Source: Paraburkholderia sp. PREW-6R
GTDB lineage: Bacteria; Pseudomonadota; Gammaproteobacteria; Burkholderiales; Burkholderiaceae
Reading direction: 5' to 3'
DNA length: 64,000 nt
NCBI RefSeq assembly: GCF_039621805.1
Contig: NZ_CP155073.1
Location: 3,389,606-3,453,605 of the forward strand
This document shows, piece after piece, positions 28,032-38,635 of this stretch. Position 1 is the first letter of the stretch; each line of letters starts with the position of its first letter. Made by a program: the position numbers and the translations under genes. Under the pieces are notes generated by a model. The model worked only from the letters and a program-made list of their open reading frames with translations, had not been told where the DNA came from and ran no database searches.

Positions 28032-29573
28032 TCAAAATGCGCCGGACTTCTTGAAGTCTTTGAGAGCCGTGTGCAGCAGGCCTTCGTCGTCCTTCGAGAG
28101 TTCCTTGGTGTCTTCAACGCGCTTGATCAGATCAGCGTGCTTCGCCTTCAGGTAGTCGCGCAGGCCCTTTTCGAACGGCAGCACTTGCGCGACTTCCAGA
28201 TCGTCGAGGTAGCCGTTGTTCGCGGAAAACAGTGCGACGGCCAGTTCCCACACCTGCAGCGGCTGATACTGCGGCTGCTTCAGCAGTTCGGTCACGCGAC
28301 GGCCGCGTTCCAGCTGCTTGCGGGTTGCTTCGTCGAGGTCCGACGCGAACTGCGCGAACGCAGCCAGCTCACGGTACTGCGCGAGGTCGGTACGGATACC
28401 GCCCGACAGCTTCTTCACGACTTTGGTCTGAGCCGCACCACCGACACGCGACACCGACACGCCGGCGTTGATTGCCGGGCGGATACCTGCGTTGAAGAGG
28501 TCGGTTTCCAGGAAGATCTGGCCGTCGGTAATCGAGATCACGTTCGTCGGAACGAATGCGGTCACGTCGCCGGCTTGCGTTTCGATAACCGGCAGCGCCG
28601 TCAGCGAACCGCTCTTACCTTTGACTTCACCATTCGTGAACTTCTCGACATACTCTTCCGACACGCGAGCAGCGCGTTCGAGCAGACGCGAGTGCAGATA
28701 GAACACGTCGCCCGGATATGCTTCACGGCCCGGCGGGCGGCGCAGCAACAGCGAAATCTGACGGTACGCCCAAGCCTGCTTGGTCAAGTCGTCATAAACG
28801 ATCAGCGCGTCCTGGCCGCGATCGCGGAAGTATTCGCCCATCGTGCAACCGGCGTACGGTGCGAGGTACTGCATTGCAGCCGATTCCGAAGCCGAAGCAG
28901 CCACGACGATCGTGTATTCCAGCGCGCCGGTTTCTTCCAGCTTGCGGACCACGTTCATGATCGACGAAGCCTTCTGGCCAATCGCGACGTAGATACAGAA
29001 GAGGTTCTTGCCCTTCTGGTTGATGATCGTGTCCACAGCAACCGCGGTCTTGCCGCATTGACGGTCGCCAATGATCAGCTCGCGCTGGCCACGGCCAACC
29101 GGCACCATTGCGTCGATCGACTTCAAACCGGTCTGAACCGGCTCGGACACCGACTTACGCCAGATCACGCCCGGCGCGATTTTTTCGATTGCGTCGGTTG
29201 CTTTTGCGTTGATCGGGCCCTTGCCGTCGATCGGGTTACCGAGTGCGTCGACCACGCGGCCGAGCAGTTCCGGGCCCACCGGCACTTCGAGAATACGGCC
29301 CGTCGTCTTGACGATGTCGCCTTCCGAAATGTGTTCGTACTCACCCAGAATCACGGCACCGACCGAGTCGCGCTCGAGGTTCAGTGCGAGACCATAAGTG
29401 TTGCCCGGGAATTCGAGCATTTCGCCTTGCATCACTTCCGACAGGCCGTGAATACGCACGATACCGTCGGTCACGGAGATCACCGTGCCCTGATTGCGAA
29501 CGTCTGCGCTCGCTTCAAGGCCCTGGATCCGGCTCTTGATCAGCTCGCTGATCTCAGAGGGATTGAGTTGCAT
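28032..29573 (-). CDS. atpA: F1Fo ATP synthase subunit alpha
   Basis: The 513-residue non-catalytic nucleotide-binding subunit has Walker A GDRQCGKT at 169-176, the arginine-finger region [17 protein letters not shown] and a typical C-terminal helical domain. It forms the F1 hexamer with beta. Its length matches the family. The ATG at 29573 begins [16 protein letters not shown], the standard start. Confidence 0.98.
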   Translation of the reverse strand: MQLNPSEISELIKSRIQGLEASADVRNQGTVISVTDGIVRIHGLSEVMQGEMLEFPGNTYGLALNLERDSVGAVILGEYEHISEGDIVKTTGRILEVPVGPELLGRVVDALGNPIDGKGPINAKATDAIEKIAPGVIWRKSVSEPVQTGLKSIDAMVPVGRGQRELIIGDRQCGKTAVAVDTIINQKGKNLFCIYVAIGQKASSIMNVVRKLEETGALEYTIVVAASASESAAMQYLAPYAGCTMGEYFRDRGQDALIVYDDLTKQAWAYRQISLLLRRPPGREAYPGDVFYLHSRLLERAARVSEEYVEKFTNGEVKGKSGSLTALPVIETQAGDVTAFVPTNVISITDGQIFLETDLFNAGIRPAINAGVSVSRVGGAAQTKVVKKLSGGIRTDLAQYRELAAFAQFASDLDEATRKQLERGRRVTELLKQPQYQPLQVWELAVALFSANNGYLDDLEVAQVLPFEKGLRDYLKAKHADLIKRVEDTKELSKDDEGLLHTALKDFKKSGAF

Positions 29574-29631
29574 TATTCGCTCCTGATAGTCAATTCTGTT
29601 GCGTGCCAGCCGCTTCGGCGCAATAAGCGCT

Positions 29632-30171
29632 TCAGGCCGTCAGAGCCGTTTGCATGCTGGCAAGCCGCGCGCGGACCGAGGTATCGAGCACTTCATCGCC
29701 GACCGTCACCCGCACGCCGCCGATCAGCGACGAGTCGGTCTGGACGGTCGGTTTCAGCTTGCGTTTGAACTTGCGTTCGAGACTTGCGACAAGGTCGTTC
29801 AACTGCTCGCCTTCGAGCGGGAATGCGCTGACGATCAGCACATCGGCCGCCCCTTCGCGGGCGTTCTTCAACTCTTCGAACTGCGCGGCGATTTCCGGCA
29901 GCAATTCCAGGCGATGGTTGTCCACCAGCATCTGCACGAGGTTTTTCGCCTGCGCATTGTCCTTGAGCGGCGACTTGACCGCGGCCAGCAGCAGTTCGCT
30001 GACCTGGGCACGGCTCACTTTCGGGCTCGAGGCGATCGACAGCACTTCGGGCAGACGCGCAACCTGTGCCAGCTCCTGCACGAGCGTGGACCAGGCGGCG
30101 ATGTCACCAGCTTCGGCCACGCCAAACAGCGCTTCTGCGTACGGACGGGCGATGGTTGCAAGTTCGGCCAT
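29632..30171 (-). CDS. atpH: F1Fo ATP synthase subunit delta
   Basis: This 179-residue peripheral-stalk cap protein begins [20 protein letters not shown], the typical delta N-terminal helix bundle, and ends with the [21 protein letters not shown] motif. It ties the b-subunit dimer to the top of F1. It begins two bases after the atpF stop, which implies translational coupling. Confidence 0.96.
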   Translation of the reverse strand: MAELATIARPYAEALFGVAEAGDIAAWSTLVQELAQVARLPEVLSIASSPKVSRAQVSELLLAAVKSPLKDNAQAKNLVQMLVDNHRLELLPEIAAQFEELKNAREGAADVLIVSAFPLEGEQLNDLVASLERKFKRKLKPTVQTDSSLIGGVRVTVGDEVLDTSVRARLASMQTALTA

Positions 30172-30173
30172 GA

Positions 30174-30644
30174 TCAGAGCTCGGCTTTCAGTTGATTCAG
30201 CAGGTCAGCATGCGCCGCCTGGTCGACTTCGCGCTTCAGGATCTGTTCAGCGCCCTTCACGGCGAGTGCAGCGACTTCGCCGCGCAGCATTTCGCGCGCC
30301 TTCACAACTTGCTGCTCCGCATCGGCTTTCGCTTGCGCGATGATGCGAGCGGCTTCGGCTTGCGCTTGCGCCTTGATTTCGTCAGCCACGGCGACCGCGC
30401 GTTTTTCCGCGTCGGCGATACGTTGCTGGCCGTCATTGCGAGCCTGGGCCAATTCCTGGTCGACGCGCTTGTGAGCGGCTTCGAGTTCGGCCTTGCCCTT
30501 TTCCGCAGCCGACAAACCGTCAGCGATCTTCTTCGAGCGCTCGTCGAGGGCGTTGATCAGCGGCGGCCACACGAACTTCATCGTGAACCACGCGAGGATC
30601 AGGAACACGACCATTTGCGCAAACAGGGTTGCGTTGAGATTCAC
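30174..30644 (-). CDS. atpF: F1Fo ATP synthase subunit b
   Basis: This 156-residue protein has one N-terminal membrane helix (about residues 5-26, [22 protein letters not shown]) and a long charged, Ala-rich coiled-coil arm. It makes the stator stalk linking the membrane part to delta and F1. The sequence and length match the beta-proteobacterial b subunit. Confidence 0.97.
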   Translation of the reverse strand: MNLNATLFAQMVVFLILAWFTMKFVWPPLINALDERSKKIADGLSAAEKGKAELEAAHKRVDQELAQARNDGQQRIADAEKRAVAVADEIKAQAQAEAARIIAQAKADAEQQVVKAREMLRGEVAALAVKGAEQILKREVDQAAHADLLNQLKAEL

Positions 30645-30779
30645 GGTGTTTCCTTAAACGTTGCTAGTTCGGAAAGTGAAACGGCAAGGCGCTCATCGAT
30701 TCTGTATTCGATCAGCGCCTCAGTGCCCGTTCCGCCCTGCGCCTTCAGTTATAGCTCAGGCGCACACTTCCGAGGAACC

Positions 30780-31073
<294 letters not shown>

Positions 31074-31130
31074 TTAGAACTGGTTGGAACTGGGGATTTA
31101 AAACTGCGATTCTTTGACCGACAGCGCAGG

Positions 31131-32072
<942 letters not shown>

Positions 32073-32147
32073 TCAATCCGCACACCTCGTACCAGCGCTG
32101 CGCGCTGGTCTTAAATTTTTTGCTGCTACATTTTTGCCGCTGCTACC

Positions 32148-32690
32148 TTAGCGCCACGCCAGGGCGATCCAGTATGTTTTGAGCGCGATGAGGTAAGTCA
32201 CGAGCAGCGGAACCCAGCGTACGTCGTGATACCAGAAGGCGATGGCTACAAACATCGCGATCGTTGTCCCCATCTTGAGCGCTTCGCCGATCATCCAGCT
32301 CATTACCGTTTCGGCGCCGCTCAGCGTTCTAAGTCGTGCCGCGAATAACGCGCCCGGCACCCAGCAGATCGCACCTCCCAGGAACGCTGACAGCGCAGCA
32401 GCGCCCGGCGGCTTATAGAACAGCCACCACACCAGCGTAGCACCCAGGGACAAAACCATTTGCGCCGCCACGACCTTAAACGGCGTAACGCGCGATGGAC
32501 GACTCACATTCGGACCAAACAGCTTCTCGGCCTCGGCCCGCGTGAGCGGAACGACATTGTTATCTTGCTGCTCGGCGTCCCACGCTTCGTCAGACAGGGC
32601 GCGCTGACCACCAGACGCGTCGGGAATGGTGCCTTCGCGGTGCTCGTCGCGCCCATTTGCCGGCGCTTGATTCGACGCTTTGACCGCCAT
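32148..32690 (-). CDS. atpI: ATP synthase accessory protein I
   Basis: This 180-residue protein has a hydrophilic N-terminal third (residues 1-70) and four membrane helices. AtpI proteins help assemble the c-ring and are usually the first gene of the operon, as here. The N-terminal extension is longer than in E. coli AtpI, which is common in beta-proteobacteria. The ATG at 32690 was chosen because the upstream frame overlaps the promoter. Confidence 0.88.
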   Translation of the reverse strand: MAVKASNQAPANGRDEHREGTIPDASGGQRALSDEAWDAEQQDNNVVPLTRAEAEKLFGPNVSRPSRVTPFKVVAAQMVLSLGATLVWWLFYKPPGAAALSAFLGGAICWVPGALFAARLRTLSGAETVMSWMIGEALKMGTTIAMFVAIAFWYHDVRWVPLLVTYLIALKTYWIALAWR

Positions 32691-33259
32691 TGCCGTGTTC
32701 CGAATGTCTTGTTCAGTCCGCCAGCTTACGCTGCGCTTACGGGGTTGCCGTGCAATTAAATCCGGGCGATTGTAAGCGATAGTTGCAGGCAATTCAAGAC
32801 TTTAGGGCCTTCAATAAGGCGTGGGAAAAGCGTGGCGACAACGCGCAAACCGAACTCAAGCGTCCCGAAACACCAGAAATGTAAGGCAGCAGGTTACTGT
32901 ACAGCGTGCTCGTGCGCTTAAACTATGACGCGCGATGAACTGTACCGTTCAAACGCCTCGGTGCACGTCTCGAAAATGCAACAAGCACACATTTTCATAG
33001 CCGCGCAGAGATCTGCTGGGCACGCGGGCACTACGTTGTGTCGTAGCGCGTGCAAGTGTCGGTCGGGCTCGCAGAGTGATTCGGTTCGCCACGACGCTGC
33101 ACCTCTTCTCCGCCAGTCAAGCTGGTTCAAACTCAGTGATCCTTAATTGTTCGATGAGTATTTAATTAGGAATCCATTCTATATCCATCGCCGAGCTTGC
33201 CGCTTGGGAGTCGGGGCGCCCGCTTCGGGCACCCGCAACGTCTTCTTCGGGTACCGCTA
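32691..33259. other. parB-atpI intergenic region
   Basis: This 569-base gap lies between two minus-strand genes. It holds the atp promoter at 32769-32797 and, near the parB stop, a short GC hairpin (GCCCG CTT CGGGC, around 33218-33230) without a U-tract. The remainder is comparatively A+T-rich, and I see no gene in it; the short plus-strand frames lack ribosome sites and family sequence. Confidence 0.6.
32769..32797 (-). promoter_or_regulatory. predicted sigma-70 promoter of the ATP synthase operon
   Basis: On the minus strand TTGAAT (-35, 32792-32797) and TACAAT (-10, 32769-32774) are separated by exactly 17 bases. It lies about 79 bases before the atpI start, with no better candidate in the 569-base gap. 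Confidence 0.7.
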
Positions 33260-34147
33260 TCAGGCCGTCGCGTTTCCGCGCAATTTGACGAGAATGCCCT
33301 CGAGCGCGTCCAGGTCGCCGAAATCGACCAGCACCTGCCCACGGCCACGTCGGCCGAGTTTGATCTTGACGGTTGCCGCCAGCAGATCCGACAACTCTTC
33401 CTCGAGCCGGCGCGTATCGCGACCGCCGTCGGCATTGGCGCGCGACTTCACGGCGGGTGCGGCCTTCGTGGTAGCCGTGACGAGCTTTTCGGTCTCGCGC
33501 ACAGACATTCGTTTGTTCACCACCTGATTGGCGAGCGTGATCTGTGTCGCGGCGTCGACGGCAAGCAACGCGCGCGCGTGTCCCATGTCGAGATCGCCGG
33601 CAAGCAACATTGTCTGCACGGGCGTAGCAAGGTTGAGCAGACGCAGGAGATTCGACACCGCGCTTCGCGAGCGCCCGACCGACTCCGCCGCTTGTTCGTG
33701 CGTAAAGTTGAATTCATCGAGCAAGCGCTGAATCCCTTGCGCTTCTTCCAAAGGATTCAAATCTTCGCGCTGAATATTCTCAATCAGCGCCATGGCGGCC
33801 GCCGCCTGGTCCGGCACGTCCTTGACGAGCACCGGCACTTCTTCGAGACCCGCCAGACGCGCCGCGCGGAACCGCCGCTCACCGGCAATGATCTCGTATT
33901 TATCTGCCGACACCGGGCGCACGAGGATCGGTTGCATCAGTCCCTGCGCGCGGATGCTGGCTGCTAGTTCCTGAAGCGCGCCCTCGTCCATGCGCGTGCG
34001 CGGCTGATATTTGCCCGCCTGCATCTTGCTGAGCGGCAGCACGTTCGGCGCGCCTTCGATCGCCACCGCTTCGGCGATATCCGGGCTGCCGCCAAGCAAC
34101 GCTTCCAGCCCGCGTCCTAATCCCTTCTTTCTTGCTACTGCGTTCAT
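33260..34147 (-). CDS. parB: chromosome-partitioning protein ParB
   Basis: This 295-residue centromere-binding CTP-dependent clamp protein begins with KKGLGRGLEALLGG, followed by the ParB/Srx nucleotide domain with GERRFRAARLAGL. A helix-turn-helix follows (TNEQAAESVGRSRSAVSNLLRLLNL-like FTHEQAAESVGRSRSAV), then a C-terminal dimerisation region rich in basic and acidic residues. It loads at parS and spreads. Two perfect parS sites lie 2-4 kb away, at 36259-36274 and 37811-37826. It lies 18 bases after parA. Confidence 0.97.
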   Translation of the reverse strand: MNAVARKKGLGRGLEALLGGSPDIAEAVAIEGAPNVLPLSKMQAGKYQPRTRMDEGALQELAASIRAQGLMQPILVRPVSADKYEIIAGERRFRAARLAGLEEVPVLVKDVPDQAAAAMALIENIQREDLNPLEEAQGIQRLLDEFNFTHEQAAESVGRSRSAVSNLLRLLNLATPVQTMLLAGDLDMGHARALLAVDAATQITLANQVVNKRMSVRETEKLVTATTKAAPAVKSRANADGGRDTRRLEEELSDLLAATVKIKLGRRGRGQVLVDFGDLDALEGILVKLRGNATA

Positions 34148-34165
34148 CGTGCTTCCTCGATCCGC

Positions 34166-34957
34166 TTAGGATGCCTGGGGCGCGTCAGTCAACGCACGCA
34201 CCCGCTCAATCATTTCCACGCCGAACTGCACATACGCCTGTGCGCCGCGCGACGCCTTGTCGAATACCACGCCCGGTAACCCGTAACTCGGCGCTTCCGC
34301 GAGGCGCACGTTACGCGGAATCACCGCATCGAACACCTTGTCGCCGAAATGCTCTTTCAGTTGATCCGATACTTGCTGCTGAAGCGTGATACGCGGGTCG
34401 AACATCACGCGCAGCAGGCCGATCACCTTCAGCTCGCGATTCAGGTTTGCATGGACCTGCTTGATCGTGTTGACGAGGTCGGACAGACCTTCCAGGGCAA
34501 AGTACTCGCACTGCATGGGTATAACGACACCGTGGGCGGCGCACAGGCCATTCAGCGTCAGCAGCGACAGCGCCGGCGGGCAATCGATCAGCACGAAGTC
34601 ATACTCGCTTTCTACCGCAGCCAGCGCCACTTTCAGTTGCCGCTCACGATTCTGGATGCTGACCAGTTCCACTTCGGCGCCAGCCAGTTCGCGATTCGCC
34701 GGCAGAACGTCGTAGCCGACCGCCTCCGGCCGAATCCGCGCATCGGCTACCGACGCGCCATCCACCAGCACCTCGTAGACGGTGGTTGCGCACGCGGCCT
34801 TATCGATGCCGCTGCCCATCGTGGCGTTGCCCTGCGGGTCCAGGTCGATAAGAAGGACCCGCTGTCCCTGCGCTGCCAAGCTCGCGGCCAGATTCACTGC
34901 AGTCGTCGTTTTGCCGACGCCGCCCTTCTGGTTCGCAACGCAGAAGATTTTTGCCAT
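34166..34957 (-). CDS. parA: chromosome-partitioning ATPase ParA (Soj)
   Basis: This 263-residue deviant Walker-type ATPase has KGGVGKTT at 11-18, followed by the LLIDLDPQGNATMGSG and DFVLIDCPPALSLLTLNGL motifs. It lacks the N-terminal helix-turn-helix of plasmid ParA proteins, as chromosomal ParA/Soj proteins do. With ParB and parS it moves the replication origins apart. It is co-oriented with rsmG and mnmG, which is the usual origin-side order. Confidence 0.97.
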   Translation of the reverse strand: MAKIFCVANQKGGVGKTTTAVNLAASLAAQGQRVLLIDLDPQGNATMGSGIDKAACATTVYEVLVDGASVADARIRPEAVGYDVLPANRELAGAEVELVSIQNRERQLKVALAAVESEYDFVLIDCPPALSLLTLNGLCAAHGVVIPMQCEYFALEGLSDLVNTIKQVHANLNRELKVIGLLRVMFDPRITLQQQVSDQLKEHFGDKVFDAVIPRNVRLAEAPSYGLPGVVFDKASRGAQAYVQFGVEMIERVRALTDAPQAS

Positions 34958-35047
34958 CGTTGGTGTGTCCCTTTTGCTGCTAGATAGTGATGAACGGGGG
35001 TTTCGCTTCCCGCTGTCTCAGCGTGCCGTGGCTGGCGGACGATGCCG

Positions 35048-35731
35048 TCACCTGGCTTCGTCGACGAGAACCTTGATCAGGTGGCGCTCTGCTTCCAGCA
35101 ATGGCACGTCGAGCCGTATTACCTGTTGCACGTGGGCGTAGGCCGGCAGACGCTCGATTTCCCCGTCTGGACGCACGCCTTTCATTGCCCAGATCGCACC
35201 CTTGTCCGCAACCAGATGACGGGCCAGTGTAACGAAATCCGTGAGCTCTGCGAATGCGCGGGAAACGATTATGTCGAACCTGGCTGGGACTTCGGCCCCT
35301 GCGCGCAGTGTTTCCACACGGCCCGTCACAACGGAGAGGTTGCCTAAGCCGAGCTCGGCTTTGGCTTGCGCCAGGAATGCGGTTTTCTTGTGAACAATGT
35401 CATTCACCGTAACGGTCCATTCCGGCAACACGATCCCCAACACGATCCCCGGCAGTCCGCCGCCCGAGCCCACATCGAGAGCCGACGACGGTCCGCGCGT
35501 CGCAAGATGCGGGACGATGGACAGCGAATCCAGAATGTGCTGAATGAGCATTTGACGGGGATCGCGAATCGCCGTCAGGTTATAGACCGCATTCCACTTG
35601 GACAACAGCGCGACATAGTCCAGAAGCTTGTCGCGCTGCGCCGCGCTTAGATCGAGGCTCAGCTTGCCGATACCCTCTTCGAGCAAAGTCGCCAGTTCGC
35701 CTCGATTTGCGCCCTTCTGCGTTACCGTCAT
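35048..35731 (-). CDS. rsmG: 16S rRNA (guanine-527-N7) methyltransferase
   Basis: This 227-residue enzyme has a Rossmann-fold SAM-binding motif ([17 protein letters not shown]) and the family pattern [21 protein letters not shown] near residues 50-70. It methylates G527 in the 530 loop of 16S rRNA; loss is known to give low-level streptomycin resistance. The start overlaps the mnmG stop (ATGA over TCA), so translation is coupled. Confidence 0.95.
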   Translation of the reverse strand: MTVTQKGANRGELATLLEEGIGKLSLDLSAAQRDKLLDYVALLSKWNAVYNLTAIRDPRQMLIQHILDSLSIVPHLATRGPSSALDVGSGGGLPGIVLGIVLPEWTVTVNDIVHKKTAFLAQAKAELGLGNLSVVTGRVETLRAGAEVPARFDIIVSRAFAELTDFVTLARHLVADKGAIWAMKGVRPDGEIERLPAYAHVQQVIRLDVPLLEAERHLIKVLVDEAR

Positions 35732-37692
35732 TGCGTCACCGGCGTGCCGTCGTTTCCGGGCTTAACCGACTCTCTCGCCTTCCCACGTCGACCCAAGCCA
35801 CGTTTCAGATGGACCATCAGCAGCGAAATAGCCGCAGGCGTAATCCCCGAGATTCGTGAAGCCTGCCCGATGGTTTCCGGTCGGAACTGGGTCAGCTTCT
35901 GGCGCGCCTCGAAAGACAGGCCGCGAACTTCCGCGTAGTCCAATCCTTCGGGAAGACGCGTGTTTTCATGAGCCTCGTTCCGTTCGATTTCGCCTGCCTG
36001 ACGGTCGATATACCCCTGATACTTGATGCCGATCTCGATCTGTTCCTTGATTTGCGCGACCAACACCTGATCGTCTGCAAGCGGTTCCGGAGCAACGCAA
36101 CTGCCGCCCCGCAGGCCGCACACGCCGTCATAGCTCACGCCGGGGCGCCGCAGAAGGTCAGCCAGACTGTATTCATGGTCGATCGGCTTGCCAAGCAGCG
36201 CTGTCGCCTCATCGGCGGACAAGGTTTTAGGGTTGACCCAAGTTGTGCGAAGGCGCTCTGTTTCACGTGAAACAGCGCCGCGCTTGCGGCTGAATGCATC
36301 CCAGCGGGTGTCGTCGACTACGCCAAGTTCGCGCCCCACTTCAGTCAAACGCATATCCGCATTATCTTCCCGCAGACTCAAGCGATATTCTGCGCGGCTT
36401 GTGAACATACGATACGGCTCTGAAACGCCACGCGTGACGAGGTCGTCGACCAATACGCCAAGGTAAGCCTGATCGCGGCGTGGACACCAAGCGTCCCTCC
36501 CCTGCACGAACAGCCCCGCGTTGATCCCAGCCAGCAGGCCTTGGGCGGCGGCTTCCTCATAACCCGTCGTTCCATTAATCTGGCCCGCGAAAAACAAGCC
36601 GTTGATCACCTTCGTCTCAAGCGAAGCCTTCAGGCCACGCGGGTCGAAGTAGTCATACTCGATTGCATAACCCGGCCGAAGAATATGCGCGTGCTCCAGG
36701 CCCCGCATCGAGCGGACGAGCTCAAGCTGTACGTCAAACGGCAGACTGGTCGAGATACCGTTCGGATAGAACTCGTTCGTGGTCAGGCCTTCCGGCTCAA
36801 GGAATATCTGGTGCGATTCTTTCGAAGCAAAACGGTGGATCTTGTCCTCAATCGATGGGCAATACCGCGGCCCGACTCCCTCAATCACTCCCGTGTACAT
36901 CGGCGAACGATCCAGTCCGCCGCGAATAATGTCATGCGTGCGCTCATTGGTATGTGTGACCCAGCAAGGCACCTGACGCGGGTGTTGCTCCACTCGCCCG
37001 AGAAACGAAAACACGGGCACTGGATCGAGATCGCCAGGCTGCTCTTCCAGTCTTGAAAAGTCGATCGTCCGACCATCGATGCGAGGCGGCGTACCGGTTT
37101 TAAGACGGCCCTGTGGCAGCTTCAATTCCTTGAGTCGCGCCGACAGCGACACAGCGGCAGGGTCGCCTGCGCGTCCGCCCGTGTAATTATTCAATCCGAC
37201 ATGGATTTTGCCGTCCAGGAAAGTCCCAGCCGTCAGCACGACGGCGCGCGCGCGGAAACGCACTCCCACCTGCGTCACCGCCCCCACGACGCGGTCGCCC
37301 TCCACCATCAGGTCTTCGACTGCCTGCTGAAAGAGCCACAAATTCGGCTGGTTTTCCAGTCGGTGCCGAATCGCCTGCTTGTAAAGCAGCCGATCGGCCT
37401 GAGCGCGCGTCGCCCGCACGGCTGGCCCTTTCGACGAATTCAGGATACGGAACTGGATGCCGGCTTCGTCCGTGGCGGCCGCCATAGCGCCGCCGAGAGC
37501 ATCGACCTCCTTGACCAGATGGCCCTTGCCGATACCGCCGATGGACGGATTGCAGCTCATGTGACCGAGGGTTTCGATGTTATGCGTTAGCAGGAGCGTG
37601 GTGTTGCCCATGCGTGCCGAGGCCAACGCGGCTTCAGTACCGGCGTGACCACCACCGACGACAATGACGTCAAATTCTGTTGGGAAGAGCAT
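35728..37692 (-). CDS. mnmG: tRNA uridine-5-carboxymethylaminomethyl modification enzyme MnmG (GidA)
   Basis: This 654-residue FAD enzyme works with MnmE to modify U34 of several tRNAs. The FAD motif [19 protein letters not shown] lies at the N-terminus, followed by [26 protein letters not shown], then PxTGEAAAQG-like [16 protein letters not shown] and the C-terminal helical domain. The ATG at 37692 ([15 protein letters not shown]) is preferred over an in-frame GTG at 37704. A perfect parS site is embedded in its coding sequence at 36259-36274, where it encodes AVSRET near residue 475. Confidence 0.97.
   Translation of the reverse strand: MLFPTEFDVIVVGGGHAGTEAALASARMGNTTLLLTHNIETLGHMSCNPSIGGIGKGHLVKEVDALGGAMAAATDEAGIQFRILNSSKGPAVRATRAQADRLLYKQAIRHRLENQPNLWLFQQAVEDLMVEGDRVVGAVTQVGVRFRARAVVLTAGTFLDGKIHVGLNNYTGGRAGDPAAVSLSARLKELKLPQGRLKTGTPPRIDGRTIDFSRLEEQPGDLDPVPVFSFLGRVEQHPRQVPCWVTHTNERTHDIIRGGLDRSPMYTGVIEGVGPRYCPSIEDKIHRFASKESHQIFLEPEGLTTNEFYPNGISTSLPFDVQLELVRSMRGLEHAHILRPGYAIEYDYFDPRGLKASLETKVINGLFFAGQINGTTGYEEAAAQGLLAGINAGLFVQGRDAWCPRRDQAYLGVLVDDLVTRGVSEPYRMFTSRAEYRLSLREDNADMRLTEVGRELGVVDDTRWDAFSRKRGAVSRETERLRTTWVNPKTLSADEATALLGKPIDHEYSLADLLRRPGVSYDGVCGLRGGSCVAPEPLADDQVLVAQIKEQIEIGIKYQGYIDRQAGEIERNEAHENTRLPEGLDYAEVRGLSFEARQKLTQFRPETIGQASRISGITPAAISLLMVHLKRGLGRRGKARESVKPGNDGTPVTQ
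36259..36274. other. parS centromere site inside mnmG
   Basis: TGTTTCACGTGAAACA is a perfect 16-bp palindrome and an exact match to the universal chromosomal parS consensus. It lies in frame inside mnmG without disrupting it, about 2.1 kb from parB. ParB is expected to load here. Confidence 0.93.
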
Positions 37693-37748
37693 TGCGGATC
37701 TCACGCCAGATCGTCGCGTGAGCCTTCAAAGTAGAAAAGTATGGGCGA

Positions 37749-37754
37749 ATTATA
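37749..37754 (-). promoter_or_regulatory. candidate -10 element for mnmG-rsmG-parAB
   Basis: A perfect TATAAT reads on the minus strand 57 bases before the mnmG ATG, within the only A+T-rich part of the short gap. I see no good -35 at the right distance, so the promoter call rests on the -10 and position. Confidence 0.45.
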
Positions 37755-37802
37755 ACGGGTTCGGTTTAGACCCGAATTCGGCAGATTCGTGAATCAAAGA
37801 AA

Positions 37803-37834
37803 AAGCGGTGTGTTTCACGTGAAACACACCGCTT
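37803..37834 (-). terminator. parS site embedded in a 32-bp palindrome that reads as the liv operon 1 terminator
   Basis: The core 37811-37826 is an exact parS (TGTTTCACGTGAAACA). The palindrome extends perfectly by 8 bp on each side (AAGCGGTG and CACCGCTT). On the minus strand it begins about 33 bases after the livF stop and is followed by TTTCTTTG after the last GCTT, which is the shape of an intrinsic terminator. It also lies just upstream of the mnmG promoter region. The parS match is certain; the terminator role is inferred. Confidence 0.8.
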
Positions 37835-37867
37835 CAAAAGGCGACAACAGAATGCCGAAGACGACTG

Positions 37868-38635
37868 CTACGCCGCTTTCTTTGCCAATCCCAGATAGGT
37901 TTCGATCACCCGCGGATTCTGCGCCAATTCGATCGCCGGACCTTCAAGCGCCAGTTCGCCCGTCTCCAGCACGTACCCATAGTCGGAAATCTGCAAGGCT
38001 GCGCGCGCATTCTGCTCAATCAGCAGAGTGGCAACGCCGGTCTGACGTAACGCGCTAATAATATGGAAGATCTCTTTCACGATCAACGGAGCAAGGCCGA
38101 GGCTGGGCTCATCCAGCATTAGCAGGTCGGGTTTGCCCATGAGCGCCCGACCGACCGCCAGCATCTGCCGCTCGCCGCCAGAGAGCGTTCCAGCCGCCTG
38201 CTTGCGGCGCTCCTTCAGCCGGGGGAACAGCTCGAACACATGGTCCAGCTGGTCGAGGAAATTGCGCTCCCCCGCACGTTTGCGCCGATATGCGCCGAGC
38301 ACCAGATTGTCTTCAACGGTCATGGACGAAAACAATTCACGCTTCTCCGGCACCAGACACATTCCGCGCGCCACCCGCTTTTCGACCGGAACTGCGCCGA
38401 CTTCTTCACCTCGGTAAGTGATCGCACCCTTTGCATGCCCGGAAGTCGGCAATGCTCCCATGATGGCGTTCAGAAGCGTGGACTTGCCCGCTCCGTTCGG
38501 CCCAATCACGGACACGATTTGCCCTGCCCTCACCTGAATGGCAGCGCCATGCAACGCCTCCACCTTTCCATAGCGCACCGAAAGACCGGCGACCTCGAGA
38601 ATCGGCGCTGCGTCGTTCACTGTGTTGTCCATCAT
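37868..38635 (-). CDS. livF: branched-chain amino acid ABC transporter ATP-binding protein LivF (liv system 1)
   Basis: This 255-residue ATPase has Walker [10 protein letters not shown], signature LSGGERQML and Walker [14 protein letters not shown], ending with the LivF-like [20 protein letters not shown]. It pairs with the ATPase half of the preceding LivM-LivG fusion to drive uptake. The start overlaps the fusion stop by four bases (ATGA); a second ATG is three bases on. It is the last gene of liv operon 1. Confidence 0.93.
   Translation of the reverse strand: MMDNTVNDAAPILEVAGLSVRYGKVEALHGAAIQVRAGQIVSVIGPNGAGKSTLLNAIMGALPTSGHAKGAITYRGEEVGAVPVEKRVARGMCLVPEKRELFSSMTVEDNLVLGAYRRKRAGERNFLDQLDHVFELFPRLKERRKQAAGTLSGGERQMLAVGRALMGKPDLLMLDEPSLGLAPLIVKEIFHIISALRQTGVATLLIEQNARAALQISDYGYVLETGELALEGPAIELAQNPRVIETYLGLAKKAA

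Noticed and set aside
32925..33146. 73-codon plus-strand frame in the parB-atpI gap
   Set aside because: No ribosome site, Ser/Arg/His-rich, and no resemblance to a known family.
33218..33230. Hairpin near the parB stop as a terminator
   Set aside because: Short 5-bp stem and no U-tract on the minus strand.
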